Source of the DNA: Gymnogyps californianus
Lineage: Eukaryota; Chordata; Aves; Accipitriformes; Cathartidae
Length of the DNA stretch: 64,000 bases
Assembly (NCBI RefSeq): GCF_018139145.2
Contig: NC_059486.1
Span: 4,774,001 to 4,838,000, forward strand
Direction: 5' to 3'
The stretch's first letter is position 1, and every line of letters starts with the position of its first letter. The position numbers and the translations under genes were made by a program. The notes under the pieces are model-generated. The model had not been told where the DNA came from, did no database searches, and worked only from the letters and a program-made list of their open reading frames with translations. This document shows positions 12,001-23,473 of the stretch, one piece after another.

Positions 12001-15000
12001 TCTGCTGTCATGGATCATAAATCTATAATCAAAATTCACGGCATATAACAATGAGTTCATAACACAGTTGTTTGACAAATCCAGTCTGTAACTTCCCTTT
12101 CCTATGAATTTTGACACTGGGTAGATATTTAACAATAATTCACCAGTTTAATTACGTTTTCTAAGTGCTGATGTAAACTGAAATTCACAGCAGACTAAAT
12201 TCTGACAATACATATGAAATACACAAACTGTAAGAAGAAAGTAGTTGCTTAAAGTTTGCTGTACAACATGTTCCCTATCCTTCTACAGAGAAGTGTATAT
12301 TTTATTTAAATTTCCACTGTACATTTAAACCTGTAAAACGTGAATAAACCATTTAGTCATTTCATTGTTTGAATGCCAGATCTGTCTTTGTCATGCTGGC
12401 TGAATTTCGAAAGAGCTGCAGTGACATCCAGTGGTAGTTAAGTTGAAACTCAAGCTTACAAATCTTGGAAACAAGACAATTCCTCCCAACCCATATGAGT
12501 TTCTGTTTGGCACCATGTTCAACTGAAGGAAAACAGGGTAGCACCTGAATCTTTGATAGCGTCTTCCATGTTGTTACCACAAAGAAAATGGGGATAAGCT
12601 TAAGCAGTTTTTCAGAAGATAGTCCTTCAGCTGAAAAGGAGGCCAAGCTTCATTTCGTACCATCTACCTGGAGCTTCCGAATCTGAAGATCTTCAACCCG
12701 CATGCCTTTTCCACTCAAACTGTGAACATCACTTTCAGGACCTAACAGACCGTTCAACTACTGGAAATACCTCCCTTGCAATTTAATGTCTCTCATTATG
12801 CATCAACTCCTAGTCATCCAAAAGCTCCCTGTACAGTCCTCACATTACATACAGAACAGCTTTATTCTCTCAAAAGATTTCACCTCTTAAATTAGAAAAG
12901 GGAACACACATCATAAAAAAATGACTCATCAGAAAAAACAAGATCCCAAAACACAGCAGCAACCTCTTCCTACACTTACTAGGTATGTACGCCTGCATGA
13001 GCCAACAATATATTTTGAAGGTGTGTATTAATCATTCAAAAAAAAAAGACACCAGTAAGTGAAAATTATTTTTCCAGCTTGCCTTACATCCCACAAAGCC
13101 TGAATTTACAAAACTCTCCAATTGAAGAGTACCACAAACAGATGGAAAAGCTTCAAAAGCTCTTAGTCATATGGTTTAGTTTTAGGTAGTCCTGCGAGGA
13201 GCAGGGAGTTGGACTCGATGCTCTTTATGGGTCCCTTCCAACTCCAGATATTCTATGATTCTATGAAAAGCTGTATTTGTAAAAATAAAGGTAAAGCACA
13301 TTTCTAGTGCTCTTTACAAAATTTGTTTTAGAAATGTACGTTAATACAAAGCGATTTCTTGGGTTAAGAGGGAGAAGCAGCTTGACTCTACTGCTGCACC
13401 AGGAGGTTAAGCAAGACTGATAACATAATGTAGATTTTTTTATGTACAGTGTATAATTTTCAACTTGGTGTGTATTTCAAAGATTCTTCTTCCAAACTGA
13501 TTGCAAGGACTCAAGTCTAACTAGGTATAGGAAAAAAAAAAAGGGTATGGTGAATAGCGGTAAGGCAACATATCATGGTTATTTTATAGGGATCTGGCTA
13601 TTTAGCAAATAAAATTCTTAAAACTGTCTAGAAACAATTTGCTTCAGATTTAAACCAAGTTTCTTCAGGAACTATCAGCCATGTAAAAAGGCCAGACCTA
13701 TAGCTCCATCAGTTTCAAGGTTAAGTATTCAATAAGAAAAACCAAGAATATGTATACATGTATGGTATAACCTCCTCCTGTTGCAGACAGAGTCATGTAG
13801 CCTTACAGCTTCCCTCTAGTGTTGTCCCATCCCACTGAAATAAAAAAACAGTTTCTTCATTACCTCGGTTACAGATAGTGCAGAAATTGCTTGGTCCTTC
13901 ACTATGTTTCTTCAAATGATCTGCCATATATGCTGCTCGCAAGTACTTCCCACACACCTGGCATGGAACTTTGTCTTCATGACATGCTAGGTGTGAGCGC
14001 AGTCGGTCACGAGTGGCAAAGGAAGCATTACAAGTCTGCAGGTATAATGAGAACCATATGACTCATCAACTCTGCTAAAAGCACTGATATTGTCGAATAT
14101 ATTTAGTATTCTTTAGAGTAAATACCTTAGATCCTGTGCAAACACACAAATGACATGATGCACAAGCCATTTTCGCACAAATAAAAAATTCAGATCACCA
14201 ACACACTGTACAAGATGTGATGTTACTACTCAAAAGAATTAAGAAAGCAAGAAAACAGCTCTAACATACTACAGACAGTAAAACTTAAATCAAGATAGAG
14301 TTGTAAGGCCTTAGCTCCTCTCTGAGGATGAAGACATTAAAACTTTAAGTAATATTTAACAAAAGAAATAGCACAAACCACTTCATTCCATTTACAGTAA
14401 GTTCTGCCATTTCACTGAGCCATTACAATCACTTTAGACCACTCATATGTCCTGTCTGTCATCTTCCTAAATTTTACTCTTTGATCTGATCAATCTAACT
14501 TCAGTACACAGAATCCCTTTGGACTATGAAGACATACAAACAAAGCATCAGAGAACTGGCTGGGATGAGAATGTGATGAAAGACAGTAAAAGAGCCATCC
14601 TGGTATCCACAGTAGCAGTGCAGACAAATTGTAGAAGTGAAGCCTCAGAACTGAGCAGGTATCAAAATAACTGATGACACTGTAATCTGTTTATAACTTA
14701 CCCCTGATCAAGGTATCATATTCCACTTACTACCATGAAACAAGCTTGATTTGGCATAAGATAATATTGATCCTACTTGCCCACTTCCCAGATGTAATCC
14801 ATATGATGAGCGAAGGCTCCCTCCCATTTTTATAATCACAGCAATTGGCAGGCATGCAGACTATGTATACAGCCTATTACAACAGTTTGCCAGTTCTGAA
14901 AGGCTTGCTCTATCTCTAACATGTGAAGGAAAATAAATCACCAGCAATACACTGTACAAGTTGTTATAGTCTGAAACCATTGCTCACAAGTGCGAGAGGA

Positions 15001-18000
15001 AAAACAAAAGCAAACATACGTTAGAATGACCAGACCAAGTGGGCAGCAGTGACATTCAAGAGTGTACAGTGTTTCGTTTGTACCACCTTTATATAAAATA
15101 ACGCAGTTTTAAGATGTATAACCAGAACCCCCTAAGAGATAATATGAGGCTATTAAGTGACTTGGGAACTGGATATATCCTGTCTTTTCAAATATCAGTG
15201 TGTAATTAAACAACTGTTTCAATAGAGATAGACTTGTTGAAGTAACAATCCCAGTAAAATTACAAAATTATAACTTCAAATAAGTAAAATTGATAATACA
15301 GAAGAGGATAACCCATATCATTTTATATAATTTAGTTAATCAAGAGCTTAATGCAAAAAACATTGAAGGCAGCTGAAAAGTACCTATCAATTTCAACAGG
15401 CTTTACACTCATTCGATCCTATGAGATGTTTAAGTATGGTAAACTCCCACAGAGCTGAGGCTACTCTGCAGCAAGCACAAGACTTAGCACCTCAGAGGAT
15501 CAGGACTTAATGAACTTAAAAAGACAACAGTAAAATTATCTGGATTTCTGCAATACACACAGTTTAACTAAGCTCACCAGCCAAAGATTCATAAATTACA
15601 ACTAGTGAAGATTAAGAGGCAAATTCTTGAACATGAAAGATTTCTCTTCATTTGAAATCTCAGTACACAGCGCTGAGCAAAACAGGTGCAGCTTTCACTT
15701 ACTAAAATGTTCTTAGAGGTAAACACTCATTTAAGGCAGGATTCCAGCACTGATACTAATCAATCTGTTGGATAGCAACTAAAGATATATAACTAGACAA
15801 TCAAGGATGACAGCCAAGAGATCCATCATCAATAAGTCTGAAAATGTTGAGCCACAGTAAGCGTCCATACAAAAGCATTGGGAGTGCATTAGTTGATGAA
15901 GCAGACCAGAGACAAATCACATAAATACAGGGATGCCAGAAGTAAAACCGTATCTGTCCCATATCGAACTTATCAAGTTGAAAGCTTAGGGAAAGGCAAT
16001 ATAATCATTTCTGTGTTTGATTTCTCACTCTTGCTGCTGAGTTGTGCAAAGTTCACCTTTGGATAAGCTATATAGTAAATATATCTGCGAAGAAGCTTAA
16101 AAAAAAAAAAAAATTAAGTCCAGTGGAGAAAGCAAGAACCAGTTTAGCTGAATCATAACAATGGGAGACAGGACTAGGTTTAAAGAAAACCCCAAAGTTA
16201 ATATTCAAATAGTTAATATTTATAAAAGGTACAGAGCAAAAAAAAAAAAAAGTTTTATTTTACAAAAGATGTGAAGTGCTAAATGAGTGCTAAGTATTTA
16301 TCATTAATTGTTAATCATAGAAGAAAACTCTCCAGTGCTTTCCTATCAAACATTGCACAGGTATATAAATAGATCAAAAAGAATATATATAAAGTTTAAA
16401 AAACATTGTTTAAGAAATACCTCTTGAAGTTTCAACTTTTCTATGGATGTGGATGTCTCTGAGCTTATTCCATGGTGGCTGCCATTTTCCTGCTAATAGG
16501 CAGGAAGTAAGAGAAATTAGGACAGGAAGAAACTCATTCTGCATTGAAATCAATGGGAAAAGCACTGGACTTGGGATGCCAATTTTAGGTTTACTTAAAT
16601 AAATAGATCTTTTTCTTTGTCAAAAGTTGTGCTTTAATTTAACCTGCATTTTTCTCTTTTTTATTTAAATTGCCAGAAGAACAACCTGTCTCTTGTCTCT
16701 GAGAAGAAGCAAACTTCTGTTTTCTCCCCTTGTTCTTTTGTGTCCACAAATTTTCAGATCACCATTTCCTCCCAAACTGCAGCCTAACTTTCATACCATT
16801 CACACTCAAAAGCCAACAACCCAGCTTCACCCCTTCCCATGACGAGTCAGCAAACTGAGCTATCCCATTATGGCCAGAAAACTGACTTACCCCTTCTCCT
16901 ACATCCAGAACTCAACTGTCAGATTAAAAAAAAACAAAAACAAAAACAAACACACACACCCCCACCCCCCCACCCCCCCCCAGAAAACCCCAAACCAAAT
17001 CACCAGTGCAACAATCCAGGGGAAAAGATCCAGAGTGCCATTTGGCGTCTTGTCTGGACACCAAAGCAACTTCTTGGATCAGATTTCTCAGCGGCCTTGG
17101 CTCCGTGGAGGCCTTCCCTATTCTGAGTCTATTTTAACAGTAATGAAAAAGCTGGAATCAGGTCTTTGTCTCACATCAGGTGCTACAGGTGCTGGAATTT
17201 AGGACAGTTTTTCAAATATCTGTGAAGCACAGCCATCATTTTAGGGGGATGAGTGCAGGATTACATGCTGAGCACTGAAAACTATAGCTGTTGCAGTGAT
17301 GTTCAGCTTACAATTGTCCTGCTTCTCATAGTTTCATTTTATTTATTCTGAAGTTGGGCTGACACCTTCACGCTTTTGTTTTGGTAGTCCAAAATGTAAC
17401 ATGATGCCACATCAACAAACCATTAGATATCTACCAGTTTGCAAAGATACATGAGGGCTCAGGTAAATGGCCAGTGGATTTTGTTTAAATCATAACAGAG
17501 CACAACTTCCAAGAATGCCATTACCACACAGGATTCTGGAAAGCTTTTCTGTTTACTGACAGTACTTCTCTTTTGCAGTAAACATAAACAAAGCATGACA
17601 ATAACAGGAATTTTCAACAGGAACTCAACAGATTCACAAAGGATGCTCAATGCTGTTCAGGCTACTCTCATGGGACGCTAATTTGCCAAACAAAATCAAT
17701 GGAAAAAGAGAATGGAAAATGGGGAAACAACATGCCAATATTAAGCTTTTTTCTTTCTTTGTGGCCAGATTCTGTGTTTAGATACACATCATGGAACAGA
17801 AGTGTTGCTTGTTATGAGATAATCACAAGGAGAACTTTATACATCAGCTTTCAGATTTGAAGCAAATTTTCAGCATGATAGCATCCCCTCCGTGGTTTGT
17901 ACCACATATATCAGATCTGTGCATATTTACAAACCAAGGCTGAAGGACAACCTCAGCTCTGTCCTGATGCTTGTAACCTATAGCCTACACCTTTTAACTG

Positions 18001-21000
18001 AAATGAACAGTGCATACAGTATTATGGCACTTTAGACAACACAATCAGAAAGACTGTTCTTAGAAATTGCTATCACAAAATACATGTGTGCAAGGAGATG
18101 GAGTTGAGCTTGGCTGTACAACCTTAGCTTCCATATTTCTTTACTTTCTAGCTCTTAGTGTATTCTCTGATTCACACTTATAGAGTTTATATTTAATATT
18201 CTTAAATCAATCAGAAAACTATAAAAAAATTATCAGGCATCAGCTGGCAAAGGACAATTCGTGTCTATCAATGTTATTCATAAACTGTGTTCATTCAGTA
18301 ACCTTGATATCAACTGGCAAAAGACTGACAGGTTTCTGTTTATGTGGGACCTAAACATTCATTTTCATACTTGCACACAAATACATGCTTATGCAAAAAA
18401 TTTGTAGTCATCTTCAGTTCATCCACCCAGATCCCTTGTTATCCCCAAATTGTGAAGTCTTTTTATGAGTGGAATTTTCCAATTTATATAAATCTCTAAC
18501 CCTAAATCACCTTAAGAAGCTTAAACCAATCTAAGGCTTTATATAGGATAGACAGTTAAATCAATGTGAAGGCTCTATGGCCTGATTTTCAAAGGTGCTG
18601 GGCTTCCACAGATCACACGGAGGTCAACGGAAACCTTTAGATGGCTCTATATGTCTGAAAAACTGTTCACTGGATTATTAAAGTTGGAAAATGTTTCAAA
18701 ACTCTCACAGTTTGGAGGAAACATAGGATAGGTGTGTCAAGAGATGGGAAAAAAACGCAGATCAGAAGGCAGCAGTCATGTAGGATTGACTAGGTTCATA
18801 AAATGTGGTTAAAAATTTTAGAAGACAAAAATCCTCTAACCTTCACTATCTTCAAAGAAAATGAAAATTATCTTGCTCCAATTTTCTTTAAATAAATAAA
18901 TCTTTCTTCAGAGACCAAGCATGAAGATTGTTAGCCCAACCAATGTTTTAAAAGTTTGCCCAACAACTATGTGAAGGCAGTGGGTGATAGTGGAAGCTGA
19001 TTCTCAGCTTTGGTTTTAATTAATACTTCCAGGCACCTTTTAAATCTCTCTACAAATGAATTACAAAATATCTTTCTTGATTTAATCTTTCAAACCCTAA
19101 TGAATAATTTATTAACTGTAAAAAACTATATACAACATTATGACATTGTATTACAAAGGATACTGTGATGCTGTTATTTATATTCTTCCTGAGATAAAAA
19201 AAAGCTTCCAATTTTGCTCAGTGCAATGTTCTGAAGGCTATGTGACAAAAAAAAGAGCATCTTGGCAAGTTATGATAATTAACCAATTTTATTTGAAATT
19301 ATTCTAAAAAAAAAAAAAAAAAAAAGAAGTCAGCATTGGAGCCTCCTGTTGGCAACAACTACAATAAAAAAAAGGGGGGTGGGGGGGTGGTGTGGAGAGA
19401 ATCATCGGTGACATTGACTCTAAGCCCAGAGACAAGGTGGCTGGGTAAGAGATCCAGGGTGAGACTGGGATAGAGCAGTAAGGAAGAACATTTGGTAGAA
19501 GGGGAGGGAGGCAGGAGGACCAAAGCTCTAGATGACACAAGGGGCTGGGGGATGGGAGGGATGTAAAGCAGCTGTCACTGTTGAACACTGTTATTTACAA
19601 ACATTTATCCCAATTCACACATACATGGTATTTTTACTGATACTTCATAATTGTCTGCACACACAAATGCAATGCCAAAGATTATCAGTCTAAACCCTTC
19701 CAGCTCCTACCTGACATTTGTGAGGTCTCTCTGAGGTATGCACCTGTTTGATGTGCCCATTCAAGTGGTCTGGCCTTAAAAGAAAATACACATAAGCACA
19801 CTTAAAACAAATACTAAAAATAAACTTACAATTTTAACCAAAAAAAAAAAACAAACCAAAAACCAACATCCCAGTGGTGGATTATTACAAATTACAAATG
19901 TAGTGATATTTAACTTTCCAAGAACCAGATCACCAACAACTGGGACTCTACCTTGACAAGCACCCTCTCCAACTTGCTAAAAAGGCAGCATTTTCTCAGG
20001 AAGAAATTATGACTGAATGATCAGAGAAAACAGGAAATACAAGCTACAATTTTCAAGCCTGCATGTCCCCTTCCAAAATCCTATTTAGATCTTGACAATC
20101 AGGGCACTTTGATTTACAGTTGCTGAATATTTGAAAATCAGACCCTTTTGGTTTATGTCCCAAACACAGATGTAAGAAGCCAACTTTAAGCACCTCTGTG
20201 CAAAAAGAATGACTCTAAACTCTGTTGCTGTGACACATTTTCCACCAGCAAGATGAAAAAATACTGTCCTAACTCACAACTTGGTGGGGAGACTGCATTA
20301 ATACAAATAAAGTGCTCTGAAGGTCCCAACTAGAAGGTGCAATGGAAGAGCAAATTATTACTGAAAAAAAGTTAGACCATTCTTCACAATCAGTAAAGCC
20401 TACTTTGAAGAAGAGAGGACTGAATAGCTGCAGATTTTCCTGGTGGGAGTTTCTCCTAGTTGGAAGAAAGCTTTTCATTGTATGAGGCCAAAACTGCTTG
20501 GAAACAAGTTCTCCACCCTCTCCTCCCCCAACTTTCCAGCTGCACCAATGAGAAAGCGCAGGATGGAATTCACACACTGCAGACAGAAAATAGACTGAAC
20601 TTTGCAGTCAGGCTGTTAAACCTGATGCTCCAGCAAGTGGGCTGGAGCGGTGTAACCAGAAAGACTGGTTGGGGGTCCTTCTAGGTACCTCAAGCCTAGC
20701 AACCTCACGTGCTGCGCTACTGAATGAAGGAAAGGATACTAAAATTAGACATCACGCTTCCAACTTCCTTTGGCTGTTCCTACGACTGAATACTGAAACT
20801 TAAAAGAAGGAGTCTCTACTTTGCATTCATACTTTGATTTTACAAAGATGTGTAGACATTTTTATTGTTTACTTTTATAACAGCATTCGTGCCTGTTCAC
20901 ATTAACTTACTGGGAAAAATGAGAACTCAACATGTATCTTTCACTTTCCCTTGTTGACAAAAACCTTTCATACAGCAACAGCAGAAATCTTTAAGTGTGA

Positions 21001-23473
21001 ATAAAAATAATAAAAATTGGCAGATGATCCCAGGTAGCACTATAATAAGAAAAATACTTTCACTTCTAGCCACAGATGAAATTTTCATTTTATGACTTTC
21101 CATCACTAAATCTGCAGTCCTTATGAAGATGCATCCCTAATTATTGCTGATTTAAAAAAAAAAAAAAAGTCTACATTTTCTTAATTTATTTCAGTAACAA
21201 AAAGTCCCTCTATCAAAAAGAGAGCTAGCAGGGGCACAATTCCTACATTTATATAGGCTAGTAGCCTTTTGATTTGTTTTCATATCTCGATTCCTTCCCT
21301 CCTGTTAGAGCAAATCAACTGCTGTAAAAAACCGACTGCTGCTACAAAAGTAACACAGAGTGCACGCATCCCCCTCCCCCCACTACTTCTAGTCTCAAAG
21401 AGAGCATCAAACTTCCAAAAAAGTTTCAAATTCATTAACTCAGGCTATAAGATACCACTAAAACGACTACGTGTATCAAACTACTTATTAAATTAACTCC
21501 CACAAACAGCGACAACAAAAAATCAGCAACATTAAATGCACAGATCTTACGTATGTTGCAGGGCAGAAACAGGATCCCCTTCAGAAGGATGTAAACCCAA
21601 AGGACACAAAGATCATGTATTAAAAGATACTTGATGCTGCAGCCTTTGAAATCTCACCTCTTCCTTCACATTTGGGTGATAAAAAACATTACGAACTAAG
21701 AGAAATGAAGGGAAGTTAAGAAAAAGAAAATTTAAAATGGATACGAGAAAAATAATAATCTTGAGATGTATTAATATTTTGCACTTCAACAGCACCTTCA
21801 AACTACCTACAAATCAGTAGTCTCAAGACACTTATGTGAGGTAGGTAATTATTTCAATACCCATTTCACAGAAGAGTCATTTGAGGGAGAGACTAACTGA
21901 TTTGCCCAAGGACACGCATACACCAAGCCTGGGACAAAGCTGGGAATGTTACCCAGAAGCCAGCTGACTCCCAGTTCTATGTCTTAATTACTTTTAAACC
22001 CTTTCAAGAGACTCTAGAATAGCATCCCAGCAGAAATGATGGAAGTCTCATTTCTCGAGACATTTTAAAGTGGAACAGTCAAACTATCCTAAGTACAAAT
22101 TGTTCTTGTTTCCCAAGGGACAGGAAAGACAACTTCCTAGGTCTCCGTTTGTGTCTATGGCCCTTATAAGTACTCTCTTACCTGGAAAAGCCTTTTCCAC
22201 AGCTCTGGCAGATGTAGGGCTTTCCCACAGAGCCATCGTGAGATCGAACATGATAGGACATCCTGTCTTTCCGCTTGAACCGTAAGCCACACACTGGACA
22301 AGAGTAAGGCTTCTCACCAGAGTGTGACAGCTTGTGCCGATTCAGGTGGTACACGTCCCGAAAAATCTTGCCACAGATCTCACAGGCCACCTGTTTCCTC
22401 GTCCTGCTTCTTTTTCGGGGCGCATCGGGGTCATCCTGACCAGGGACACCATTTTCACCCAGTCTTGGGGGTGGGATGTCTATGTAGCCCAGCTGTAAGC
22501 TTGTCACCCCATGTTGAGCCTCATGCTGACGAAGACGATTAGCATCCGTAAATACTTTCCCACAGAGGCCACAAGGCAGGATACCAGCCTCTCGCAGGCC
22601 CCCTGGGGTACCAAACATCATGGAGTCCAAGAGATTGGCTTTACGGGGACGCCCTCTGCCCCTCTTGGTGCTTAAAGTGGGGGCACTAGCAGCAACATTC
22701 TGGAAGGGTGAGGCCAGCAGTGGTGGGGACAGAGGTCCCGCCACCATGGGCAGGCGGTCCACACCCTGCAGAACAGGTAGGGAGGACTGCGCAGCAGTGA
22801 GTGCAGCCCGCGTGGCCTCGTCTTCAGGCATACCAGCAATGCCATTGCCATTGGGTGCCAAAGTGGCACCGTTGGTCATGTCAAGAGGGAAGCCGAGGTC
22901 AGCAGCCCCCGGACGGAAGAGCATAATGTCGGGGCGTGCGGGTGGCACGAGGATCTGCACATTGGACTGCTTGATGACCTCCTGGCAGATGTCAATCACA
23001 GAGCGCATCAGCAGGAACTTGGCAGCTGTCATGAGCTCCGGGAAGCTCTCCAGCCGCACCACGATGCGCGACGTGTAGGCGAAGTCCAGGATGTCTCCGA
23101 ACACCTTGGAGCTGATGGTGTGCATCTCCAGCTCCCGCCCGCCCCCGGGGGCCCCGCCGGCCGCCGCCGCAGCCCCGCCGGCCGCCGCCGCCTCCGTTGC
23201 GCCCCCCTCCGCGCCGCCGCCGCCGCCGCCACCTGCCCCGTCGCCCAGCTGCGCGCTGAACACCGACTCGAAGTACTCGCTGCAAGCGGCCAGCACCGCC
23301 CGGTGCGCCGGGAAGCTCTCGTCGCCCACGCGCAGGAGCACGTCGCAGAAGCGGCCGCCGTTCTTGCGCTGCTGGTTGAGGCTGTGCAGCATGTCGGCGC
23401 TGTGCCGGCTCACCTGGTACGTGTAGCAGCCCGACGAGGGGCCGCAGGCGGCGGCCTCACTCACCCGCTCCAT
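5622..23473 (-). CDS. PATZ1: PATZ1 (MAZR), BTB/POZ, AT-hook and zinc-finger transcription factor
   Basis: Coding exons, in transcript order, are 23473-22182, 19774-19711, 14035-13864, 8090-7953 and 6040-5622. They total 2085 nt, giving 694 aa and a TGA stop (human about 687). The ATG begins MERVSEAAACGPSSGCYTYQ and has an ATG-free leader of over 600 nt. A BTB domain spans about residues 20-170 and is interrupted by a Gly/Ala-rich insert at about 78-112. An AT-hook, KRGRGRPRK, lies at 270-278, followed by a basic PRKRSRTRK at 352-360. Eight C2H2-type fingers follow: C301, C364, C392, C422, C451, C477 (short, atypical), C504 and C614. The C-terminus SLVDPEVDQQPMGPEGK is near-identical to mammals. 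The nuclear protein acts as a sequence-specific activator or repressor, for example of T-cell lineage genes. Intron 4 starts with GC rather than GT, and intron 2 holds an extra exon candidate. Family assignment is secure; isoform use is not. Confidence 0.96.
7953..8090 (-). CDS. PATZ1: PATZ1 coding exon 4, ending at a GC splice donor
   Basis: The acceptor is TTGTTTAG and the exon encodes residues 510-555 (GFSSASYLKVHVKTHHG.. to RTYGIK), completing the seventh finger. The frame continues into exon 5 only if the exon ends at ATCAAAG and the intron begins GCAAGC. No GT donor is available nearby. Read-through would add about 20 unrelated residues before a stop, making a short isoform lacking the last finger. 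Confidence 0.88.
11366..11400 (+). repeat. (AAAC)n/(AAAT)n simple repeat
   Basis: A block of AAAC repeats passes directly into AAAT repeats (AAATAAACAAACAAACAAAC then AAATAAATAAATAAAA) within PATZ1 intron 3. Confidence 0.9.
11686..11731 (+). repeat. Tandem duplication of a 23-bp unit
   Basis: Two adjacent copies of GCTTGACAATTACTATATCC + AGA differ at one base (TATATCC versus TATACCC). They lie in PATZ1 intron 3. Confidence 0.9.
13165..13267 (+). mobile_element. CR1 LINE, truncated 3' end
   Basis: The fragment contains GGAGTTGGACTCGATGCTCT, GGGTCCCTTCCAACTCCAG and the terminal direct repeat ATTCTATGATTCTATGA. These are hallmarks of the 3' end of avian chicken-repeat-1 non-LTR retrotransposons. 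Only about 100 bp remain, in PATZ1 intron 3, antisense to the gene. Such 5' truncation is normal for CR1. This is the strongest single indicator that the window is from a bird. Confidence 0.9.
13864..14035 (-). CDS. PATZ1: PATZ1 coding exon 3 (fingers 5 and 6)
   Basis: The acceptor is TACCTGCAG and the donor CGAG|GTAATG. The exon encodes residues 453-509, from TCNASFATRDRLRSHLACH through KVPCQVCGKYLRAAYMADHL to NFCTICNR. It begins in the middle of finger 5, between its two cysteines (C451 in exon 2 and C454 here). Anything spliced in before it would therefore break that finger. Confidence 0.94.
16421..16489 (-). CDS. PATZ1: Candidate 69-nt cassette exon in PATZ1 intron 2
   Basis: On the PATZ1 strand a long pyrimidine tract (TTTCTTCCTGTCCTAATTTC..) with a branch-point-like CCTAAT precedes TTAGCAG. 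This is followed by 69 nt with no stop, then the donor CAAGAG|GTATTT. The neighbouring exons join in phase 0 and 69 is a multiple of three, so inclusion keeps the PATZ1 frame. It would add 23 residues beginning ENGSHHGI and ending KLKLQE between Q452 and T453. That separates the two cysteines of finger 5. I know of no matching PATZ1 exon, so this is a prediction; it could be a pseudoexon. Confidence 0.45.
16924..16981 (-). repeat. A-rich/CA/C-rich compound simple repeat
   Basis: On the plus strand, A-rich AAAAC units pass into CACACACA and then three long C blocks ending CAG. On the PATZ1 transcript this reads as clustered G runs (G9, G7 and G5 separated by single T), able to form a G-quadruplex. 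It lies about 465 nt upstream of the candidate cassette exon. Confidence 0.85.
18575..18665 (+). repeat. Degenerate avian/reptile interspersed repeat
   Basis: The stretch CCTGATTTTCAAAGGTGCTG GGC, followed by an 'aggtcaacggaaacc'-type segment, resembles widespread sauropsid repeats. Those read 'cctgattttcaaaggtgctgagcac..tcccattgaagtcaatggga'. I do not know the family name with certainty. Confidence 0.4.
19306..19390 (+). repeat. A20 homopolymer and nearby A8G6TG7 tract
   Basis: A run of twenty A residues (19306-19325) is followed about 45 bp later by AAAAAAAAGGGGGGTGGGGG. Both are simple repeats in PATZ1 intron 2, next to exon 2. Confidence 0.85.
19711..19774 (-). CDS. PATZ1: PATZ1 coding exon 2 (64 nt)
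   Basis: The acceptor is TTTCTTTTAAG and the donor TGTCAG|GTAGG. It encodes residues 432-452, PDHLNGHIKQVHTSERPHKCQ, which finish finger 4 and start finger 5. The exon is short, and its ends fit exactly to exons 1 (AG|G, Arg431) and 3 (CAG|ACT). Confidence 0.94.
20085..20215 (+). repeat. Degenerate avian/reptile interspersed repeat
   Basis: CAGTTGCTGAATATTTGAAA ATCAGACCC and later AGAAGCCAACTTTAAGCACC resemble the sauropsid repeat motifs 'gctgagcatctgaaaatcaggccc' and 'gaagcctaactttaggcaccc'. The copy is old and diverged. Confidence 0.4.
21785..21990 (-). repeat. MIR-like ancient SINE, reverse orientation
   Basis: The plus strand reads GTGAGGTAGGTAATTATT, CCCATTTCACAGAAGAGTCA, TGATTTGCCCAAGGACACGC, GGGACAAAGCTGGGAATG and AGCTGACTCCCAGTTCTATG, in that order. 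This matches, block by block, the reverse complement of MIR (gaggtaggta, ccattttacagatgagga, cttgcccaaggtcac, gagctgggatt, tctgactccag). It is the best-preserved MIR-type copy in the window and lies just inside PATZ1 intron 1. Confidence 0.7.
22182..23473 (-). CDS. PATZ1: PATZ1 first coding exon (BTB domain, AT-hook, fingers 1-3 and part of 4)
   Basis: The exon encodes residues 1-430 and two bases of 431. The start codon at 23473 matches the known N-terminus. The BTB fold (CDVLLRVGDESFPAHRAVLAACSEYFESVF .. ELEMHTISSKVFGDILDFAY .. LMTAAKFLLM) carries a Gly/Ala-rich insert encoded by imperfect GCC/GGC triplets at about 23140-23240. The donor is TTTTCCAG|GTAAGAG. The open frame continues upstream through the GC-rich leader, but this does not look coding. 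Confidence 0.96.
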
